Positions 14,874 to 24,853 of a stretch of 64,000 nucleotides of DNA are shown one piece after another (positions within the stretch are counted from its first letter, which is position 1; each line of letters opens with the position of its first letter). Both the position numbers and the translations under genes were made by a program. The stretch spans positions 186,001 through 250,000 of the forward strand of contig NZ_JAOEEA010000009.1 of assembly GCF_029837695.1 (NCBI RefSeq), written 5' to 3'. The notes under the pieces were generated by a model. It saw only the letters and a program-made list of their open reading frames with translations. It had not been told where the DNA came from and made no database searches. This stretch comes from Pseudomonas sp. GD04019. Its GTDB lineage: Bacteria > Pseudomonadota > Gammaproteobacteria > Pseudomonadales > Pseudomonadaceae.

Positions 14874-15548
14874 TTAGGTGTAACGGGTCGGGTCCGCCAC
14901 TCCAGCCGCGGTAAAACCGGCGGCGCGCAGGCGACAGCTGTCGCACTTGCCGCAGGCGCGACCGTCATCATCGGCCTGATAGCAGGACACCGTCAGCCCA
15001 TAGTCCACACCATGCTGCAGGCCAATCTGCACAATCTGCGCCTTGCTCAGGTTCTGCAGCGGCGCCTGGATACGGAAGCCACTGCCCTCCACGCCCTCGC
15101 GAGTCGCAAGATTGGCCACCCGCTCGAAGGCGGCGATGAACTCGGGGCGGCAATCCGGGTAACCCGAGTAGTCCACCGCGTTGACGCCGATGAAGATGTC
15201 ATGGGCGCCCAGCACTTCCGCCCAGCCCAGGGCCAGGGAGAGGAACACGGTGTTACGTGCCGGCACGTAGGTGATCGGGATGCCCTCGGTCGGGCCCTCG
15301 GGCACGGCGATGGAGCTGTCGGTCAGTGCCGAACCGCCGATACCATTGAGGTTGAGGCCGATCACCTTGTGCTCGACCACGCCCAGCTGGCGCGCCACGC
15401 GCTCGGCGGCCTGCAGTTCAGCGCGGTGGCGCTGTCCATAGTCGAAGCTCACGCTGTAGCAGGCAAACCCGGCGGCCTTGGCCTGGGCCAGAATGGTGGC
15501 CGAATCGAGGCCGCCCGAGAGTAGCACCACGGCTTTCTTGTCAGTCAT
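14874..15548 (-). CDS. queC: 7-cyano-7-deazaguanine synthase
   Basis: QueC converts 7-carboxy-7-deazaguanine to preQ0 with ATP and ammonia in queuosine tRNA-modification synthesis. The 224 residues contain the PP-loop [14 protein letters not shown] and the C-terminal zinc site [10 protein letters not shown] with a further upstream Cys ([13 protein letters not shown]). The ATG at 15548 gives the family-standard N-terminus; a longer frame overlaps queE and is discarded. It follows queE with a two-base gap, so the two preQ0 genes form an operon. Confidence 0.96.
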   Translation of the reverse strand: MTDKKAVVLLSGGLDSATILAQAKAAGFACYSVSFDYGQRHRAELQAAERVARQLGVVEHKVIGLNLNGIGGSALTDSSIAVPEGPTEGIPITYVPARNTVFLSLALGWAEVLGAHDIFIGVNAVDYSGYPDCRPEFIAAFERVANLATREGVEGSGFRIQAPLQNLSKAQIVQIGLQHGVDYGLTVSCYQADDDGRACGKCDSCRLRAAGFTAAGVADPTRYT

Positions 15549-15550
15549 GT

Positions 15551-16198
15551 TCAGTGCCCCGGCTCGTCGTTCCACAGAATCTTGTGCAGCTGCAGCTGGA
15601 AGCGCACCGGCAGGTTGTCGGCGACTATCCAGTCGGCCAGATCGCGTGCACTCACCTGCTGGTGGCTGGGCGAGAAAAGCACTTCGCCGGCGCGCTCGTC
15701 TAGGCGGTACTCGATCAGCTTGCTCACGGCCCAGTCGTAGTCCTCACGCGAGCAGATGACGAACTTGACCTGATCGTTGCGGGTCAGCTCGGCCATGTTG
15801 CTGTAGAGATTGCGCGAGACTTCCTTGGAACCAGGAGTCTTCAGATCGACCACACGACTGACGCGCTTGTCGGTCGGGGCGATATCGATGGCGCCGCTGG
15901 TTTCCAGGGATACCTGGTAGCCGGCATCGCACAGACGCTGCAGCAGCGGGACGCAGTTGGGCTGGGCCAGCGGCTCGCCACCGGTCACGCAGACATAACG
16001 CGGCTTGTAGCTGGCCACCCGCTCGAGGATGGCGTCCAGGCTGGTGATCTCGCCGCCGCTGAAGGCGTAGGCGGTGTCGCAGTACTGGCAGCGCAGCGGG
16101 CAGCCAGTGAGGCGGACGAAAACCGTGGGCAGGCCACTGGTAAGCGTCTCGCCCTGCAACGAGTAGAAAATCTCGGTAATGCGCAGGGTTTCTTGCAT
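15551..16198 (-). CDS. queE: 7-carboxy-7-deazaguanine synthase
   Basis: This radical SAM enzyme turns 6-carboxytetrahydropterin into 7-carboxy-7-deazaguanine. The 215 residues contain the cluster motif CPLRCQYC (CxxxCxxC) followed by DTAYAF, and the Gly-rich [10 protein letters not shown] for SAM binding. The start chosen at 16198 ([18 protein letters not shown]) fits the family; the frame continues upstream without support. The gene is first in the queE-queC operon, downstream of the Tol-Pal genes and separated from them by a terminator. Confidence 0.96.
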   Translation of the reverse strand: MQETLRITEIFYSLQGETLTSGLPTVFVRLTGCPLRCQYCDTAYAFSGGEITSLDAILERVASYKPRYVCVTGGEPLAQPNCVPLLQRLCDAGYQVSLETSGAIDIAPTDKRVSRVVDLKTPGSKEVSRNLYSNMAELTRNDQVKFVICSREDYDWAVSKLIEYRLDERAGEVLFSPSHQQVSARDLADWIVADNLPVRFQLQLHKILWNDEPGH

Positions 16199-16346
16199 AT
16201 GAGCACCGGGCGTGACGGCTAAACAGGCCATCCGCCTCCGTTGCGGGTGATTCGGGGCGGCGATTCTAAACAAAAAAATTTCCGGGAGAAATTTTTAACG
16301 TCGCGCAGGCGACGACCCGCAGGGTGGCTGCCAGGGATGGCAGTCA

Positions 16347-16371
16347 TAAAAAACCCGCGACTAGCGCGGGC
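16347..16371 (-). terminator. Terminator of the Tol-Pal operon
   Basis: On the minus strand CCCGCG-CTAGT-CGCGGG is followed by TTTTTT, about 25 bases after the cpoB stop. Confidence 0.85.
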
Positions 16372-16395
16372 TTTCTGACCAGCAGGGCTGGCGAA

Positions 16396-17208
16396 TCAAG
16401 GCAGGCGTTGCAGGTCGCGCTGGGCCAGCTGGGCCGCCGAAGAACCAGGGTACTGAGCGATCAGCTGCTGCAGGATGCCCTTGGCGCGGTCGGTATTGCC
16501 CATGCGTTGCTCGACATCGGCCAGCTTGAACAGCGAATCCGGCACCTTGGCGTGGGTCGGGTAGTTGGCCGCGACCAGGGCGAAGGCCTTGCCGGCTTCC
16601 TGCAGGTTTCTATTGGTCAGATTGATCTCGCCCAGCCAGTACTGGGCGTTGCCGGCGTACTGGCTCTGCGGGTACTTGCGCAGGAAGGCATTGAAGGCCT
16701 GGGCGGCCCTGTCGAAGTCCTTGGCCTTGATCAGGTCGAAGGCAGCGTCGTAATACAGCTTTTCCTTCGCCGGGTCGGCCGGTTCGTTGCTGGCTGCCGG
16801 AGCCTGCTGGGCAGGGGCAGCGGGGTTGCCGGCGGCGTTGATCGCGCCATCGGCCGGGGGATTCTGTGCGGGCGCTTGCGCACCGGCGGCACCACCTTGC
16901 AGGCGGCTGTCGATGTCCTGATAACGGGCATCGCCTTCTTGCTTGAGACGCTGGATCTCGTTTTGCTGCTCTTCGAGCATGCCACGCAGTTGGGCTATCT
17001 CGTCCTGCATCTGCTGCAGTTGCATGAACAACTGGCCCTGCGCCGTGGCCGGGGCTTGCGCCCCGCCCCCGGCATAGGCGCCACTCGTACCATAACCCAC
17101 CGGCGGATAGCTGCTACCGGAGCTGCCATCCACCACGGGAACCTCGGCCACGGCCGCGAGCGGCAGGGCGAGCACCAGAGAGGTCAGGATACGAGGGCAC
17201 TTACGCAT
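16396..17208 (-). CDS. cpoB: Cell division coordinator CpoB (YbgF)
   Basis: This periplasmic protein couples Tol-mediated outer-membrane constriction to PBP1b peptidoglycan synthesis in E. coli. The 270 residues comprise a signal peptide (cleavage near AVA-EVP), a short trimeric coiled coil (LFMQLQQMQDEIAQLRGMLEEQQNEIQRLKQE), a Pro/Ala/Gln-rich linker and three C-terminal TPR repeats (YYDAAFDLIKAKDFDRAAQAF onwards). It is the last gene of the operon and starts six bases after the pal stop. Confidence 0.95.
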   Translation of the reverse strand: MRKCPRILTSLVLALPLAAVAEVPVVDGSSGSSYPPVGYGTSGAYAGGGAQAPATAQGQLFMQLQQMQDEIAQLRGMLEEQQNEIQRLKQEGDARYQDIDSRLQGGAAGAQAPAQNPPADGAINAAGNPAAPAQQAPAASNEPADPAKEKLYYDAAFDLIKAKDFDRAAQAFNAFLRKYPQSQYAGNAQYWLGEINLTNRNLQEAGKAFALVAANYPTHAKVPDSLFKLADVEQRMGNTDRAKGILQQLIAQYPGSSAAQLAQRDLQRLP

Positions 17209-17214
17209 GGCAAA

Positions 17215-17712
17215 TTACTTGCGCAGTTCGACGCGGCGGTTCTGAGCCCAGGAGGACTCGTCGCTGCCGGTAGCAACCGGACGCTCTTCACCATAGGAAA
17301 CCAGTTCCAGCTGAGCCGGGGAAACGCCCTGCAGTACCAGGTAGCGCTGAACGGCCTTGGCACGACGCTCGCCCAGAGCCATGTTGTACTCGCGGGTGCC
17401 GCGCTCGTCGGTGTGGCCTTCCAGAACGACGCGAGCGCCGTTGCCTTTCAGGTCCTTGGCGTGTACGTCCAGAGCGCGCATGGCTTCCGGCTTCAGGTCG
17501 GAGCTGTCGTACTCGAAGTAGAAGGTAGTGATGGCGCGCAGAGCGGCTTCTTCGCTCAGAGCACCGTCAACGCCGCTGCCGCCAGCGTTGTAGCCAGCGT
17601 TCGGGTCAACAGCGCCTTCGCCGGAAGCGTCGCCGCCTTTGGACGAGCAACCAACAGCCACGGCCAGAGCCAGGCTCAGAGCGGCAAATTTGCCAAATTT
17701 CAGCATTTCCAT
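17215..17712 (-). CDS. pal: Peptidoglycan-associated lipoprotein Pal (OprL)
   Basis: Pal anchors the outer membrane to peptidoglycan and is the outer-membrane partner of TolB. The 165 residues have a lipoprotein signal peptide with lipobox AVGC (Cys22), a Gly/Ala-rich linker and an OmpA-like domain with [14 protein letters not shown] and LGERRAKAV, the diaminopimelate-binding site. The start [12 protein letters not shown], with AGGAG seven bases upstream, is identical in layout to P. aeruginosa OprL. Confidence 0.98.
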   Translation of the reverse strand: MEMLKFGKFAALSLALAVAVGCSSKGGDASGEGAVDPNAGYNAGGSGVDGALSEEAALRAITTFYFEYDSSDLKPEAMRALDVHAKDLKGNGARVVLEGHTDERGTREYNMALGERRAKAVQRYLVLQGVSPAQLELVSYGEERPVATGSDESSWAQNRRVELRK

Positions 17713-17767
17713 GGTGTAGCTCCTAATGATTTCTAGGTGTGTTTACAGCAGAAAGTGTTTTACCGCA

Positions 17768-19066
17768 TCAGTTCAGGAAGGGAGACCAGGAAGGTTCCCG
17801 GACATCACCTTGAGCGGTGGGAATCGGGAGCCTGACGCGCCCGTTGGTGGACACGAGCATCAGCACTCCCCGGCCCTGCTGGCGGGTGGCGTAGATTAGC
17901 ATGGTGCCATTGGGCGCAACAGTGGGCGAGTCGTCCAGGCTGGTCTCGGAAAGGATGCGCAGGCGGCTGGTCACCAGGTCCTGAGCGGCCACCTTGAAGT
18001 TGGTGAAACCGTCCTGACGGTGGATCATCACCAGGGTCTTCTCGTCAGCCGAGAGCTTCGGGTTGGCGTTGTAGTTGCCGGTGAAGGTCACGCGCTGGGC
18101 GGCACCGCCGTGGATGCTCTGCTTGTAGATCTGCGGCTTGCCGGCGCGGTCGCTGGTGAAGTACAGGGTCTGCCCGTCCTTGCCCCAGAACGGCTCGGTT
18201 TCGATCGAACCGGAATTGGTCACGCGCTGGATATTGCGCGAGCCCAGGTCCATCACGTAGATCTCCGGGTTACCGTCCTTGGACAGCACGAAGGCCAGGC
18301 GATTACCGTCCGGCGAGAAGGCCGGGGCGCCATTGAGACCTTCGAAGTTGGTCAGCTGCTCGCGGCGGCCGGTGTCGATGTGCTGCATGAAGATGCGCGG
18401 GCGACGCTGCTCGAAAGACACATAGGCGATGCGACGGCCGTCCGGCGCATAGCGCGGCGACAGGATCGGCTCGCGCGACTGCAACAGGGTCACGCCACGG
18501 GCACCGTCATAGTCGGAGCGCTGCAGGGTGTAACGGGTGTTGTTCACGCCGAAACGCTCGGCGGTGACGTAGAGCATTTTGGTGGAGAAGGCGCCCTTGA
18601 TACCGGTGAGCTTCTCGAAGGCCTGATCGGCGACATGGTGCGCCATGTCGCGCAGTTGGTCCGGAGTACCGCCAACGGTACCGGCCACCACCTGCTGCTG
18701 GGTCGCCACGTTGAACAGGGCGAACTGCACCTGCAGACGGCCGCCGTTTGGCACGATGCTACCGACCATCACGTACTGGGCGCCCAGGGCCTGCCAGTCG
18801 CGGTAGATGATCTCGGCCGCCGAGGTCGGCAGACTGATCATGTTCTGCCGCGGGATCGGCTCGTACATGCCGCTGTTGCGCAGGTCGTTGCCGATGACGG
18901 TGGACATGTCTTCGGGCAGCACGGTGCCGCCCTGCCAGCCGAAAGGCACCACGGCGATGGGGATGGCGCGGTCGCTACCACTGGTTACCACCAACGGGTC
19001 CGCTGCCTGCACGCTGCCAACCAGCAGCGCCATACCCAGCAGGGCGATACGAATCAAGGTATTCAC
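17768..19066 (-). CDS. tolB: Tol-Pal system periplasmic protein TolB
   Basis: TolB shuttles between Pal and the TolA C-terminal domain. The 432 residues have a signal peptide (cleavage near VQA-ADP), an N-terminal domain and a six-bladed beta-propeller with repeated P-x-F/W-SPDG motifs ([25 protein letters not shown]). The start is a GTG whose last bases overlap the tolA stop (GTGA), so translation is coupled to tolA. Confidence 0.97.
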   Translation of the reverse strand: MNTLIRIALLGMALLVGSVQAADPLVVTSGSDRAIPIAVVPFGWQGGTVLPEDMSTVIGNDLRNSGMYEPIPRQNMISLPTSAAEIIYRDWQALGAQYVMVGSIVPNGGRLQVQFALFNVATQQQVVAGTVGGTPDQLRDMAHHVADQAFEKLTGIKGAFSTKMLYVTAERFGVNNTRYTLQRSDYDGARGVTLLQSREPILSPRYAPDGRRIAYVSFEQRRPRIFMQHIDTGRREQLTNFEGLNGAPAFSPDGNRLAFVLSKDGNPEIYVMDLGSRNIQRVTNSGSIETEPFWGKDGQTLYFTSDRAGKPQIYKQSIHGGAAQRVTFTGNYNANPKLSADEKTLVMIHRQDGFTNFKVAAQDLVTSRLRILSETSLDDSPTVAPNGTMLIYATRQQGRGVLMLVSTNGRVRLPIPTAQGDVREPSWSPFLN

Positions 19067-20019
19067 AGAGACAAATCCTCCGGTTTGAAAATCATCCGCC
19101 GCTGACGGTACATGGCGTTAAAGGTTGCACTATCCAGCTGCTGCATCTCGGGAATACGAACGACGTTCTTGACTGCAGCCACAGCAGAACTGTCGAAGGG
19201 CGCGTCGCCACTGGAACGGGTGACAGAAGCATTGACGATAGTGCCATCGGGCAGCATCTGAATCATTACCTCGACACTCATGCCGTTGCGCGCCGACGGT
19301 GGACGCTGCCACTGCTCGCTGACCAGCTTGATGATCAGGTCGTCGAGGCTGCCCGCCACTTGATCGCCCACCTCGTCGGCCAGCGCTTGCTGACGCTCGG
19401 TGGTATCACCCAGCAACTCAGCAAGCGCCTGGGCCTTTTTGTCCTCGGCGGCCTTACGCGCGGCCTCCTGAGCCTTTTTCTTCTTGGCAGCCTCGGCAGC
19501 CGCCTTTTTCTTCTTGGCGTCTTCCGCAGCTTTCTTCTTCGCCTGCTCAGCCGCCTTCTTGCGGGCCTCTTCGGCAGCGGCTTTCTTCTTCTCTTCCTCA
19601 GACTTCTTCTTGGCGATATCGGCCTGCTTCTTCTGCTCGGCCTTCTTCGCCTCTTCAACTTTCTTGGCTTCGGCCTGCTTCTTCGCCTCAGCCTGTTTGG
19701 CCGCCTCGGCTTTCTTTTGTTCCGCCGCTTCTTGCTTCTGCTGCTCTTCCTTCTTGGTTTCCAGCTGCTCCACCTCGTACTGGCGAGCCTTGGTTTTCTG
19801 CGCTTCGCCGGCAATCTTCTGATTGGTCTGGGTGGTCGCCTGACTCTGGGATTTCAGCTGGTACAAGGTTGCCTGGACGATAGGTCTGGCTGGCGGTAGC
19901 TCAGGAGCAAAGTGGAAGCTGACAAACAGCATGGCGAACATCAGGGCGTGCAGAGCCACGGCCCAGACGGTTGGCCAAAAATAACTTTCCGATGAGGAGC
20001 GAACGCTCTGCTGCTGCAT
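19063..20019 (-). CDS. tolA: Cell envelope integrity protein TolA
   Basis: TolA is the inner-membrane protein that spans the periplasm and transmits force from TolQR. The 318 residues have an N-terminal transmembrane helix (about 12-34), a very long Lys/Ala/Glu-rich helical domain (roughly 60-205, runs such as [19 protein letters not shown]) and a compact C-terminal domain binding TolB, Pal and phage or colicin proteins. ATG at 20019 follows a TTG that could also initiate; the ATG overlaps the tolR stop by one base (TGATG). Confidence 0.97.
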   Translation of the reverse strand: MQQQSVRSSSESYFWPTVWAVALHALMFAMLFVSFHFAPELPPARPIVQATLYQLKSQSQATTQTNQKIAGEAQKTKARQYEVEQLETKKEEQQKQEAAEQKKAEAAKQAEAKKQAEAKKVEEAKKAEQKKQADIAKKKSEEEKKKAAAEEARKKAAEQAKKKAAEDAKKKKAAAEAAKKKKAQEAARKAAEDKKAQALAELLGDTTERQQALADEVGDQVAGSLDDLIIKLVSEQWQRPPSARNGMSVEVMIQMLPDGTIVNASVTRSSGDAPFDSSAVAAVKNVVRIPEMQQLDSATFNAMYRQRRMIFKPEDLSL

Positions 20020-20477
20020 CAAGGCGCCTCGGTGATCAGCCCGACGTTGCCGACACCAGCCTCTTGCAGGCCACCCATCACGGCCATCACCGAGCCATAG
20101 TCGACCGCCTTGTCGCCACGCACGAAGACCTGGACTTTCTTACCCTGGCCGGCGTTCTGGCTCATGATCGCGCTCACCGTCTGCACCAGCGCCGGCAACG
20201 CGGTAGCGGTCTCGCTGGCCTTGCTCTGGTCCGGATCGACCTCGTCGCCCATGTTCCAGTAGTAGGTCTTGTCGGCCTTGATCGAGATGGTCAGCACGCG
20301 GGAGTTATTGTCCTGCGGCAGCACCTCGCTGGAGACCTTGGGCAGGTCGACCTTGACGCCCTGGTTGAGCATCGGCGCGGTCACCATGAAGATCACCAGC
20401 AGCACCAGCATCACGTCGATATATGGCACGACGTTCATCTCGGCGACCGGCTTGCGTCTGTTGCGAATTCTGGCCAT
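20019..20477 (-). CDS. tolR: Tol-Pal system protein TolR
   Basis: TolR is the inner-membrane subunit that, with TolQ, uses the proton gradient to energise TolA. The 152 residues begin MARIRNRRKPVAEMNVVPYIDVML. The single transmembrane helix carries the proton-conducting Asp in PYIDVMLVLLVIFM. A periplasmic peptidoglycan-binding domain follows. The ATG at 20477 lies ten bases after the tolQ stop; the upstream in-frame extension overlaps tolQ and is rejected. Confidence 0.97.
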   Translation of the reverse strand: MARIRNRRKPVAEMNVVPYIDVMLVLLVIFMVTAPMLNQGVKVDLPKVSSEVLPQDNNSRVLTISIKADKTYYWNMGDEVDPDQSKASETATALPALVQTVSAIMSQNAGQGKKVQVFVRGDKAVDYGSVMAVMGGLQEAGVGNVGLITEAP

Positions 20478-20487
20478 GGGCTGAGCC

Positions 20488-21189
20488 TCAGTCCTCGCTG
20501 GTGTGCACTTTGCGGTGCAGGATCGCCTGGAACTCGTCGGCAAAGGTGTAGTAACGGCTGATCAGGCGATCGCCTTGCGCCGAGAAGCGGTTGTAGGCAA
20601 TGACTGCAGGGATCGCAGCGAACAGACCGATAGCCGTAGCAATCAGCGCCTCGGCGATGCCCGGTGCCACGGTGGCCAGGGTGGCCTGCTGCACCTGAGC
20701 CAGGCCGCGGAAGGAGTTCATGATGCCCCACACGGTACCGAACAGACCGATGTAGGGGCTGGTGGAGCCGACGGTGGCGAGGAACGGCAGGCTGGTTTCC
20801 AGCTTCTCTTCCTCACGCGAGATGGCCACGCGCATAGCGCGGGCCACGCCGTCCATCACCGCATCCGGATCGACGCCGGACTGCTGACGCAGGCGGGAGA
20901 ACTCCTTGAAGCCGGCGCGGAAGATCTGCTCGACGCCGCAGTCCGGGTCCGGATTGCTGCCGGCCTGGCGATACAGCTTGGACAGGTCGATGCCGGACCA
21001 GAAGCGTTCCTCGAACACTTCCAGCGACTTCTTCGCCGCTCGCAGCATGGTGCTGCGCTGGAAGATCATGATCCAAGACACCACCGAGGCGGCAACCAGG
21101 GTCAGCATGACCAGCTGCACCACGAAACTGGCGTTGCTGATCAGGCTCCACATCGACATATGGTCAACGGCGTTGGCTGTTGCTTCCAC
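20488..21189 (-). CDS. tolQ: Tol-Pal system protein TolQ
   Basis: TolQ is a three-helix inner-membrane protein of the TolQ/ExbB/MotA proton-channel family. The 233 residues contain transmembrane segments near 14-36, 139-160 and 173-195, and the channel motif FGTVWGIMNSFRGLA. The best start is a GTG at 21189 with AGGAGAG four bases before it; no ATG is suitably placed, and longer frames run into ybgC. It lies directly after ybgC with a one-base gap. Confidence 0.96.
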   Translation of the reverse strand: MEATANAVDHMSMWSLISNASFVVQLVMLTLVAASVVSWIMIFQRSTMLRAAKKSLEVFEERFWSGIDLSKLYRQAGSNPDPDCGVEQIFRAGFKEFSRLRQQSGVDPDAVMDGVARAMRVAISREEEKLETSLPFLATVGSTSPYIGLFGTVWGIMNSFRGLAQVQQATLATVAPGIAEALIATAIGLFAAIPAVIAYNRFSAQGDRLISRYYTFADEFQAILHRKVHTSED

Positions 21190-21190
21190 G

Positions 21191-21634
21191 CTACTCTCCT
21201 GCTGTGACTTGACCCATGCCGGCGAAGGCTGCGCGCAGCGCTTCGGGAATGGCACGGGGCTTCAAATTGTCGGTGCGCACACAGGCCACCACGAACTGCC
21301 CCTCGCAGAGCAGTGCCTCATCCGTTGCCCGCCGTACCTGTTGACGAAAGCGCAGGCTGGCACGGTTCAACTCGATTACCTCGGCAGTGATAAAAAGTTC
21401 GTCATCCAGCTTGGCAGGCGCGTGATAGCGCGCCTCGGCGGAATGCACGACGAACAACAGGTTCTCGCTAGCGAGCTGCGACTGGGCAAAACCCAGACTG
21501 CGCAGGCACTCGGTACGAGCCCGCTCCATGAACTTGAGGTAATTGACGTAGTAGACGATGCCGCCGGCGTCGGTGTCCTCGTAATACACCCGACATTTGA
21601 GGGCAAAAGGCTGGGCCTCGTTTTGCGCGCGCAT
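21191..21634 (-). CDS. ybgC: Tol-Pal-associated acyl-CoA thioesterase
   Basis: This hotdog-fold thioesterase of 147 residues heads the Tol-Pal operon. The signature [26 protein letters not shown] carries the catalytic Asp and Tyr of the 4-hydroxybenzoyl-CoA thioesterase/YbgC family. E. coli YbgC acts on short or long acyl-CoA and interacts with the acyl carrier protein. Its function in the envelope system is not settled. Confidence 0.95.
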   Translation of the reverse strand: MRAQNEAQPFALKCRVYYEDTDAGGIVYYVNYLKFMERARTECLRSLGFAQSQLASENLLFVVHSAEARYHAPAKLDDELFITAEVIELNRASLRFRQQVRRATDEALLCEGQFVVACVRTDNLKPRAIPEALRAAFAGMGQVTAGE

Positions 21635-21687
21635 ACTCTAGTGTTTACTCCTGGCCTTGCCAATCCGGGCAAGCCCTTGTTTTGCAA

Positions 21688-22740
21688 CTATTCGTCGCTG
21701 CCGGTGAAAAGGTCGGCAGTGGGTGGTTCGGACAGGCGCTTGGGCAGATTGAGCCCGAAATGCAGATAGGCATGTCGGGTCACCACCCTACCCCGTGGGG
21801 TACGCATGATATAGCCCTGCTGGATCAGGTACGGCTCGAGCACGTCCTCGATGGTGCCGCGCTCCTCGCCAATGGCGGCAGCCAGATTGTCGATACCGAC
21901 CGGGCCGCCGTCGAACTTGTCGATCATCGCCAGCAGTAGACGTCGGTCCTGGTGGTCGAAGCCACGCTCATCGACATCCAGCATGTTCAGCGCCTGGTCG
22001 GCGATGCCACGACTGATCTGACCACCGGCACGCACCTCGGCGAAGTCGCGCACCCGGCGCAGCAAGCGGTTGGCGATACGCGGCGTACCACGGGCACGGC
22101 GAGCGATCTCGAAGGCGCCTTCCGAATCGATATGCAGGCCGAGAATACCGGCCGAGCGGCTGACGATGGTGGCCAGGTCCTGGCTGGAGTAGAACTCCAG
22201 GCGCTGGACGATGCCGAAGCGATCGCGCAGCGGGTTGGTCAACATGCCGGCGCGAGTGGTAGCGCCGACCAGAGTGAAAGGCGGAAGGTCGAGCTTGATC
22301 GAGCGGGCCGCAGGACCCTCGCCGATCATGATGTCGAGCTGGAAGTCCTCCATGGCCGGATACAGCACTTCCTCGACCACGGGCGAGAGGCGGTGGATCT
22401 CGTCGACGAACAGCACATCGCCGGCTTCCAGGTTGGTCAGCAGCGCGGCCAAATCGCCCGGGCGCTCCAGCACCGGGCCGGAAGTACTCTTGATCGATAC
22501 GCCCATCTCCTGGGCGATGATATTGGCCAGGGTGGTCTTGCCCAGGCCGGGCGGGCCGAAGATCAGCGTGTGATCGAGGGCCTCCTGACGATTCTTGGCA
22601 GCCTGAATGAACAGCTCCATCTGCTCGCGCACCACTGGCTGGCCGACGTACTCGGCCAGCTTGAGCGGGCGAATGGCGCGGTCCTGCTGCTCGTCGCGGT
22701 CGCGACTGCTGGCAGTTATCAGGCGGTCGGCGTCTATCAC
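21688..22740 (-). CDS. ruvB: Holliday junction branch-migration helicase RuvB
   Basis: RuvB is the hexameric AAA+ motor of the RuvAB complex that moves Holliday junctions. The 350 residues show Walker [12 protein letters not shown], Walker [12 protein letters not shown], sensor GATTRAGML, the arginine-finger region PLRDRFG and a C-terminal winged helix ([13 protein letters not shown]). The start is GTG. It follows ruvA with a three-base gap. Confidence 0.98.
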   Translation of the reverse strand: MIDADRLITASSRDRDEQQDRAIRPLKLAEYVGQPVVREQMELFIQAAKNRQEALDHTLIFGPPGLGKTTLANIIAQEMGVSIKSTSGPVLERPGDLAALLTNLEAGDVLFVDEIHRLSPVVEEVLYPAMEDFQLDIMIGEGPAARSIKLDLPPFTLVGATTRAGMLTNPLRDRFGIVQRLEFYSSQDLATIVSRSAGILGLHIDSEGAFEIARRARGTPRIANRLLRRVRDFAEVRAGGQISRGIADQALNMLDVDERGFDHQDRRLLLAMIDKFDGGPVGIDNLAAAIGEERGTIEDVLEPYLIQQGYIMRTPRGRVVTRHAYLHFGLNLPKRLSEPPTADLFTGSDE

Positions 22741-22743
22741 TTC

Positions 22744-23349
22744 TTACACCATTCCTTTCAGGGCACGACGGATCAGCTCTTCGCTGGAAAGCCCTTCTTC
22801 CTGCACGGCCGCCACGGCCTTGCTGGCCTCCTGCGGCTTGAAGCCGAGGGATATCAGCGCGCTCACGGCGTCGCTCTCGGCGCTTGAGACTGCCACGCCG
22901 GCACGAGGTTCCACCACCAGCGGCGCGATGGACGGCATGCTTTCCCAGGCCTTGAAGCGATCCTTGAGCTCCACCAGCAGACGCTCGGCGGTCTTCTTGC
23001 CGACACCGGGGATCTTCACCAGGGTCGAAGTGTCCTGAGCCTGTACGCAGCGCACCAGCTCGTCCACCTCCAGGCCGGACATCAGCGCCAAGGCCAGTTT
23101 GGGGCCGACACCATTGAGCCGAATCAACTCACGGAACAGCTCTCGCTCGCGCTTCTCGGCGAAGCCGTAGAGCAGATGAGCGTCCTCGCGCACCACCAGG
23201 TGGGTGTGCAGCGTCACCGGTTGGCCCAGGGCCGGCAGGCGATAGAGGGTGGTCATCGGCACTTCCAGCTCGTAGCCGACACCGTTGACGTCGAGGATCA
23301 GGTGCGGCGGCTGCTTCTCCGCCAGGGTGCCCTTCAGGCGTCCGATCAC
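22744..23349 (-). CDS. ruvA: Holliday junction-binding protein RuvA
   Basis: RuvA tetramers bind the four-way junction and load RuvB. The 201 residues have the N-terminal OB fold ([20 protein letters not shown]), two helix-hairpin-helix motifs ([37 protein letters not shown]) and the C-terminal RuvB-contacting domain. The start is GTG, 18 bases past the ruvC stop. Confidence 0.98.
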   Translation of the reverse strand: MIGRLKGTLAEKQPPHLILDVNGVGYELEVPMTTLYRLPALGQPVTLHTHLVVREDAHLLYGFAEKRERELFRELIRLNGVGPKLALALMSGLEVDELVRCVQAQDTSTLVKIPGVGKKTAERLLVELKDRFKAWESMPSIAPLVVEPRAGVAVSSAESDAVSALISLGFKPQEASKAVAAVQEEGLSSEELIRRALKGMV

Positions 23350-23367
23350 GAATTGGTTTCCTTCTGG

Positions 23368-23892
23368 TTACAGGCGCAGCCGCCCGCTGCGCCGCTTGGC
23401 GCCGAGCAGGCCGTGGGGAATCAGGCTCTGCCGGTGGTGAGCATGGCAGAGGGCGATGGCCAGGGCGTCGGAGGCGTCGATCTGCGGTTTCTGCGTCAGC
23501 TTGAGCAGGTGCATCACCATCATCATCACCTGCTGCTTGTCGGCGCCGCCGGTTCCGGCGATGGCCTGCTTGACCTGGCTGGCGGTGTATTCATTGACGT
23601 CCAGCCCAGCCTCGATACTGGCGACTATGGCTGCGCCGCGGGCCTGGCCGAGCTTGAGCGCGGAGTCGGCGTTCTTCGCCATGAACACCTGCTCGATGCC
23701 CATGGTCACCGGGCCGTGCAGGCGAATCACCTCGCTGACACCGCGAAATACCACCTGCAGGCGCTCGGCGAGTGAGCCATCACCCGTACGGATACAACCG
23801 GAGGCGACGTACTCGCAGCCGCGCCCGGTATCGCGCACCACACCGTAGCCGGTGATGCGTGAGCCGGGGTCGATGCCAAGGATCAGGGTCAT
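23368..23892 (-). CDS. ruvC: Holliday junction resolvase RuvC
   Basis: RuvC cuts Holliday junctions symmetrically. The 174 residues contain the RNase H-like active-site acidic residues: Asp in [14 protein letters not shown], Glu in [11 protein letters not shown], and the C-terminal acidic pair in [16 protein letters not shown]. The ATG at 23892 gives the usual N-terminus; the longer frame is unsupported. It starts the ruvCAB operon. Confidence 0.98.
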   Translation of the reverse strand: MTLILGIDPGSRITGYGVVRDTGRGCEYVASGCIRTGDGSLAERLQVVFRGVSEVIRLHGPVTMGIEQVFMAKNADSALKLGQARGAAIVASIEAGLDVNEYTASQVKQAIAGTGGADKQQVMMMVMHLLKLTQKPQIDASDALAIALCHAHHRQSLIPHGLLGAKRRSGRLRL

Positions 23893-23972
23893 GCAGCGTT
23901 GCGCTCCGCGAGCCGGCCGAGCCGACACACTGTCTATTTATCCAGCCGCGAGTATACGGAGCGGCGCACATA

Positions 23973-24010
23973 TAAAAAAGCCGGAAGCGCGCGAGGCGAC
24001 TTCCGGCTTT
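23973..24010 (-). terminator. Terminator downstream of yebC
   Basis: AAAGCCGGAAG (23977-23987) pairs with CTTCCGGCTTT (24000-24010). On the minus strand it ends in a T-run, 17 bases after the yebC stop, and it separates yebC from ruvC. Confidence 0.9.
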
Positions 24011-24026
24011 GGCCGATGGATCGAAA

Positions 24027-24776
24027 TCAGTCCAACTGCTCCATGATCTCGTCGGAGATTTCCGCGTTGTGGTAGACGTTCTGCACGTCGTCCAAGTCCT
24101 CGAGCATGTCGATAAGCTTGAGCACCTTCTTGGCGGTCTCCAGGTCAGCGATCGGCGCCATGGTCGAGGGAATCATCGCCACCTCGGCCTCCTCGCCCTT
24201 GAAGCCCGCAGCGGTCAGCGCCTCGTTGACCGCGAGGAAGTCGGAGAAGCTGGTTGACACCATGGCCGAACCGTCCTCCCCCATCTCGACATCGTCGGCG
24301 CCGGCCTCCAGGGCCGCCTCCATCAACGCATCCTCGCTCACGCCCGGGGCGAAGCTGATCTGCCCCTTGCGCTCGAACATGTAGGCCACCGAACCGTCGG
24401 TGCCGAGGTTGCCGCCGCACTTGGTGAAGGCGTGGCGCACGTCGGCGGCGGTGCGATTGCGGTTGTCGGTCATGGCCTCGACGATGATCGCCACGCCACT
24501 GGGCGCGTAACCCTCGTAGCTCAGCTCGATCATGTTGTCGGCTTCGGTGTTGCCGGCGCCGCGGGCGATGGCACGGTCGATCACGTCACGCGACATATTG
24601 GCCGTAAGAGCTTTATCGACCGCCAGGCGCAGGCGCGGGTTGTCCGCCGGCACGCCACCGCCATGCTTGGCGGCCACGGTCAGCTCACGAATCAGCTTGG
24701 TGAAGATCTTGCCGCGCTTGGCGTCCTGGCGACCCTTGCGGTGCTTGATGTTGGCCCATTTGGAATGACCGGCCAT
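24027..24776 (-). CDS. YebC/PmpR family protein
   Basis: The 249-residue protein begins [25 protein letters not shown], the family signature, and continues with [18 protein letters not shown] and a TACO1-like three-domain layout. In P. aeruginosa the orthologue PmpR represses pqsR, but in this genome the pqs genes are absent from their usual place. More recent work on YebC proteins describes ribosome-associated help in translating proline-rich stretches. Either or both roles may apply. It lies between aspS and ruvC, as in other pseudomonads. Confidence 0.95.
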   Translation of the reverse strand: MAGHSKWANIKHRKGRQDAKRGKIFTKLIRELTVAAKHGGGVPADNPRLRLAVDKALTANMSRDVIDRAIARGAGNTEADNMIELSYEGYAPSGVAIIVEAMTDNRNRTAADVRHAFTKCGGNLGTDGSVAYMFERKGQISFAPGVSEDALMEAALEAGADDVEMGEDGSAMVSTSFSDFLAVNEALTAAGFKGEEAEVAMIPSTMAPIADLETAKKVLKLIDMLEDLDDVQNVYHNAEISDEIMEQLD

Positions 24777-24818
24777 AACTCACTCCGTTTCTTTCGGTTT
24801 TGTAGTGCCTGAAATGCA

Positions 24819-24842
24819 AGGAGCCTGGCATGCCAGGCTCCT
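24819..24842. terminator. 24-bp perfect palindrome between aspS and yebC
   Basis: AGGAGCCTGGCA followed immediately by its reverse complement forms a 12-bp inverted repeat with no loop, ending 11 bases from the aspS stop. There is no T-run on the minus strand side, so it is a weak terminator, an RNA processing signal or an attenuator rather than a canonical terminator. Confidence 0.55.
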
Positions 24843-24853
24843 GTTGCTACCGC

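Noticed and set aside
19484..19822. A hydrophobic Phe/Ala-rich plus-strand frame opposite tolA
   Set aside because: It is the complement of the Lys/Ala-rich coiled coil of TolA; low-complexity artefact.
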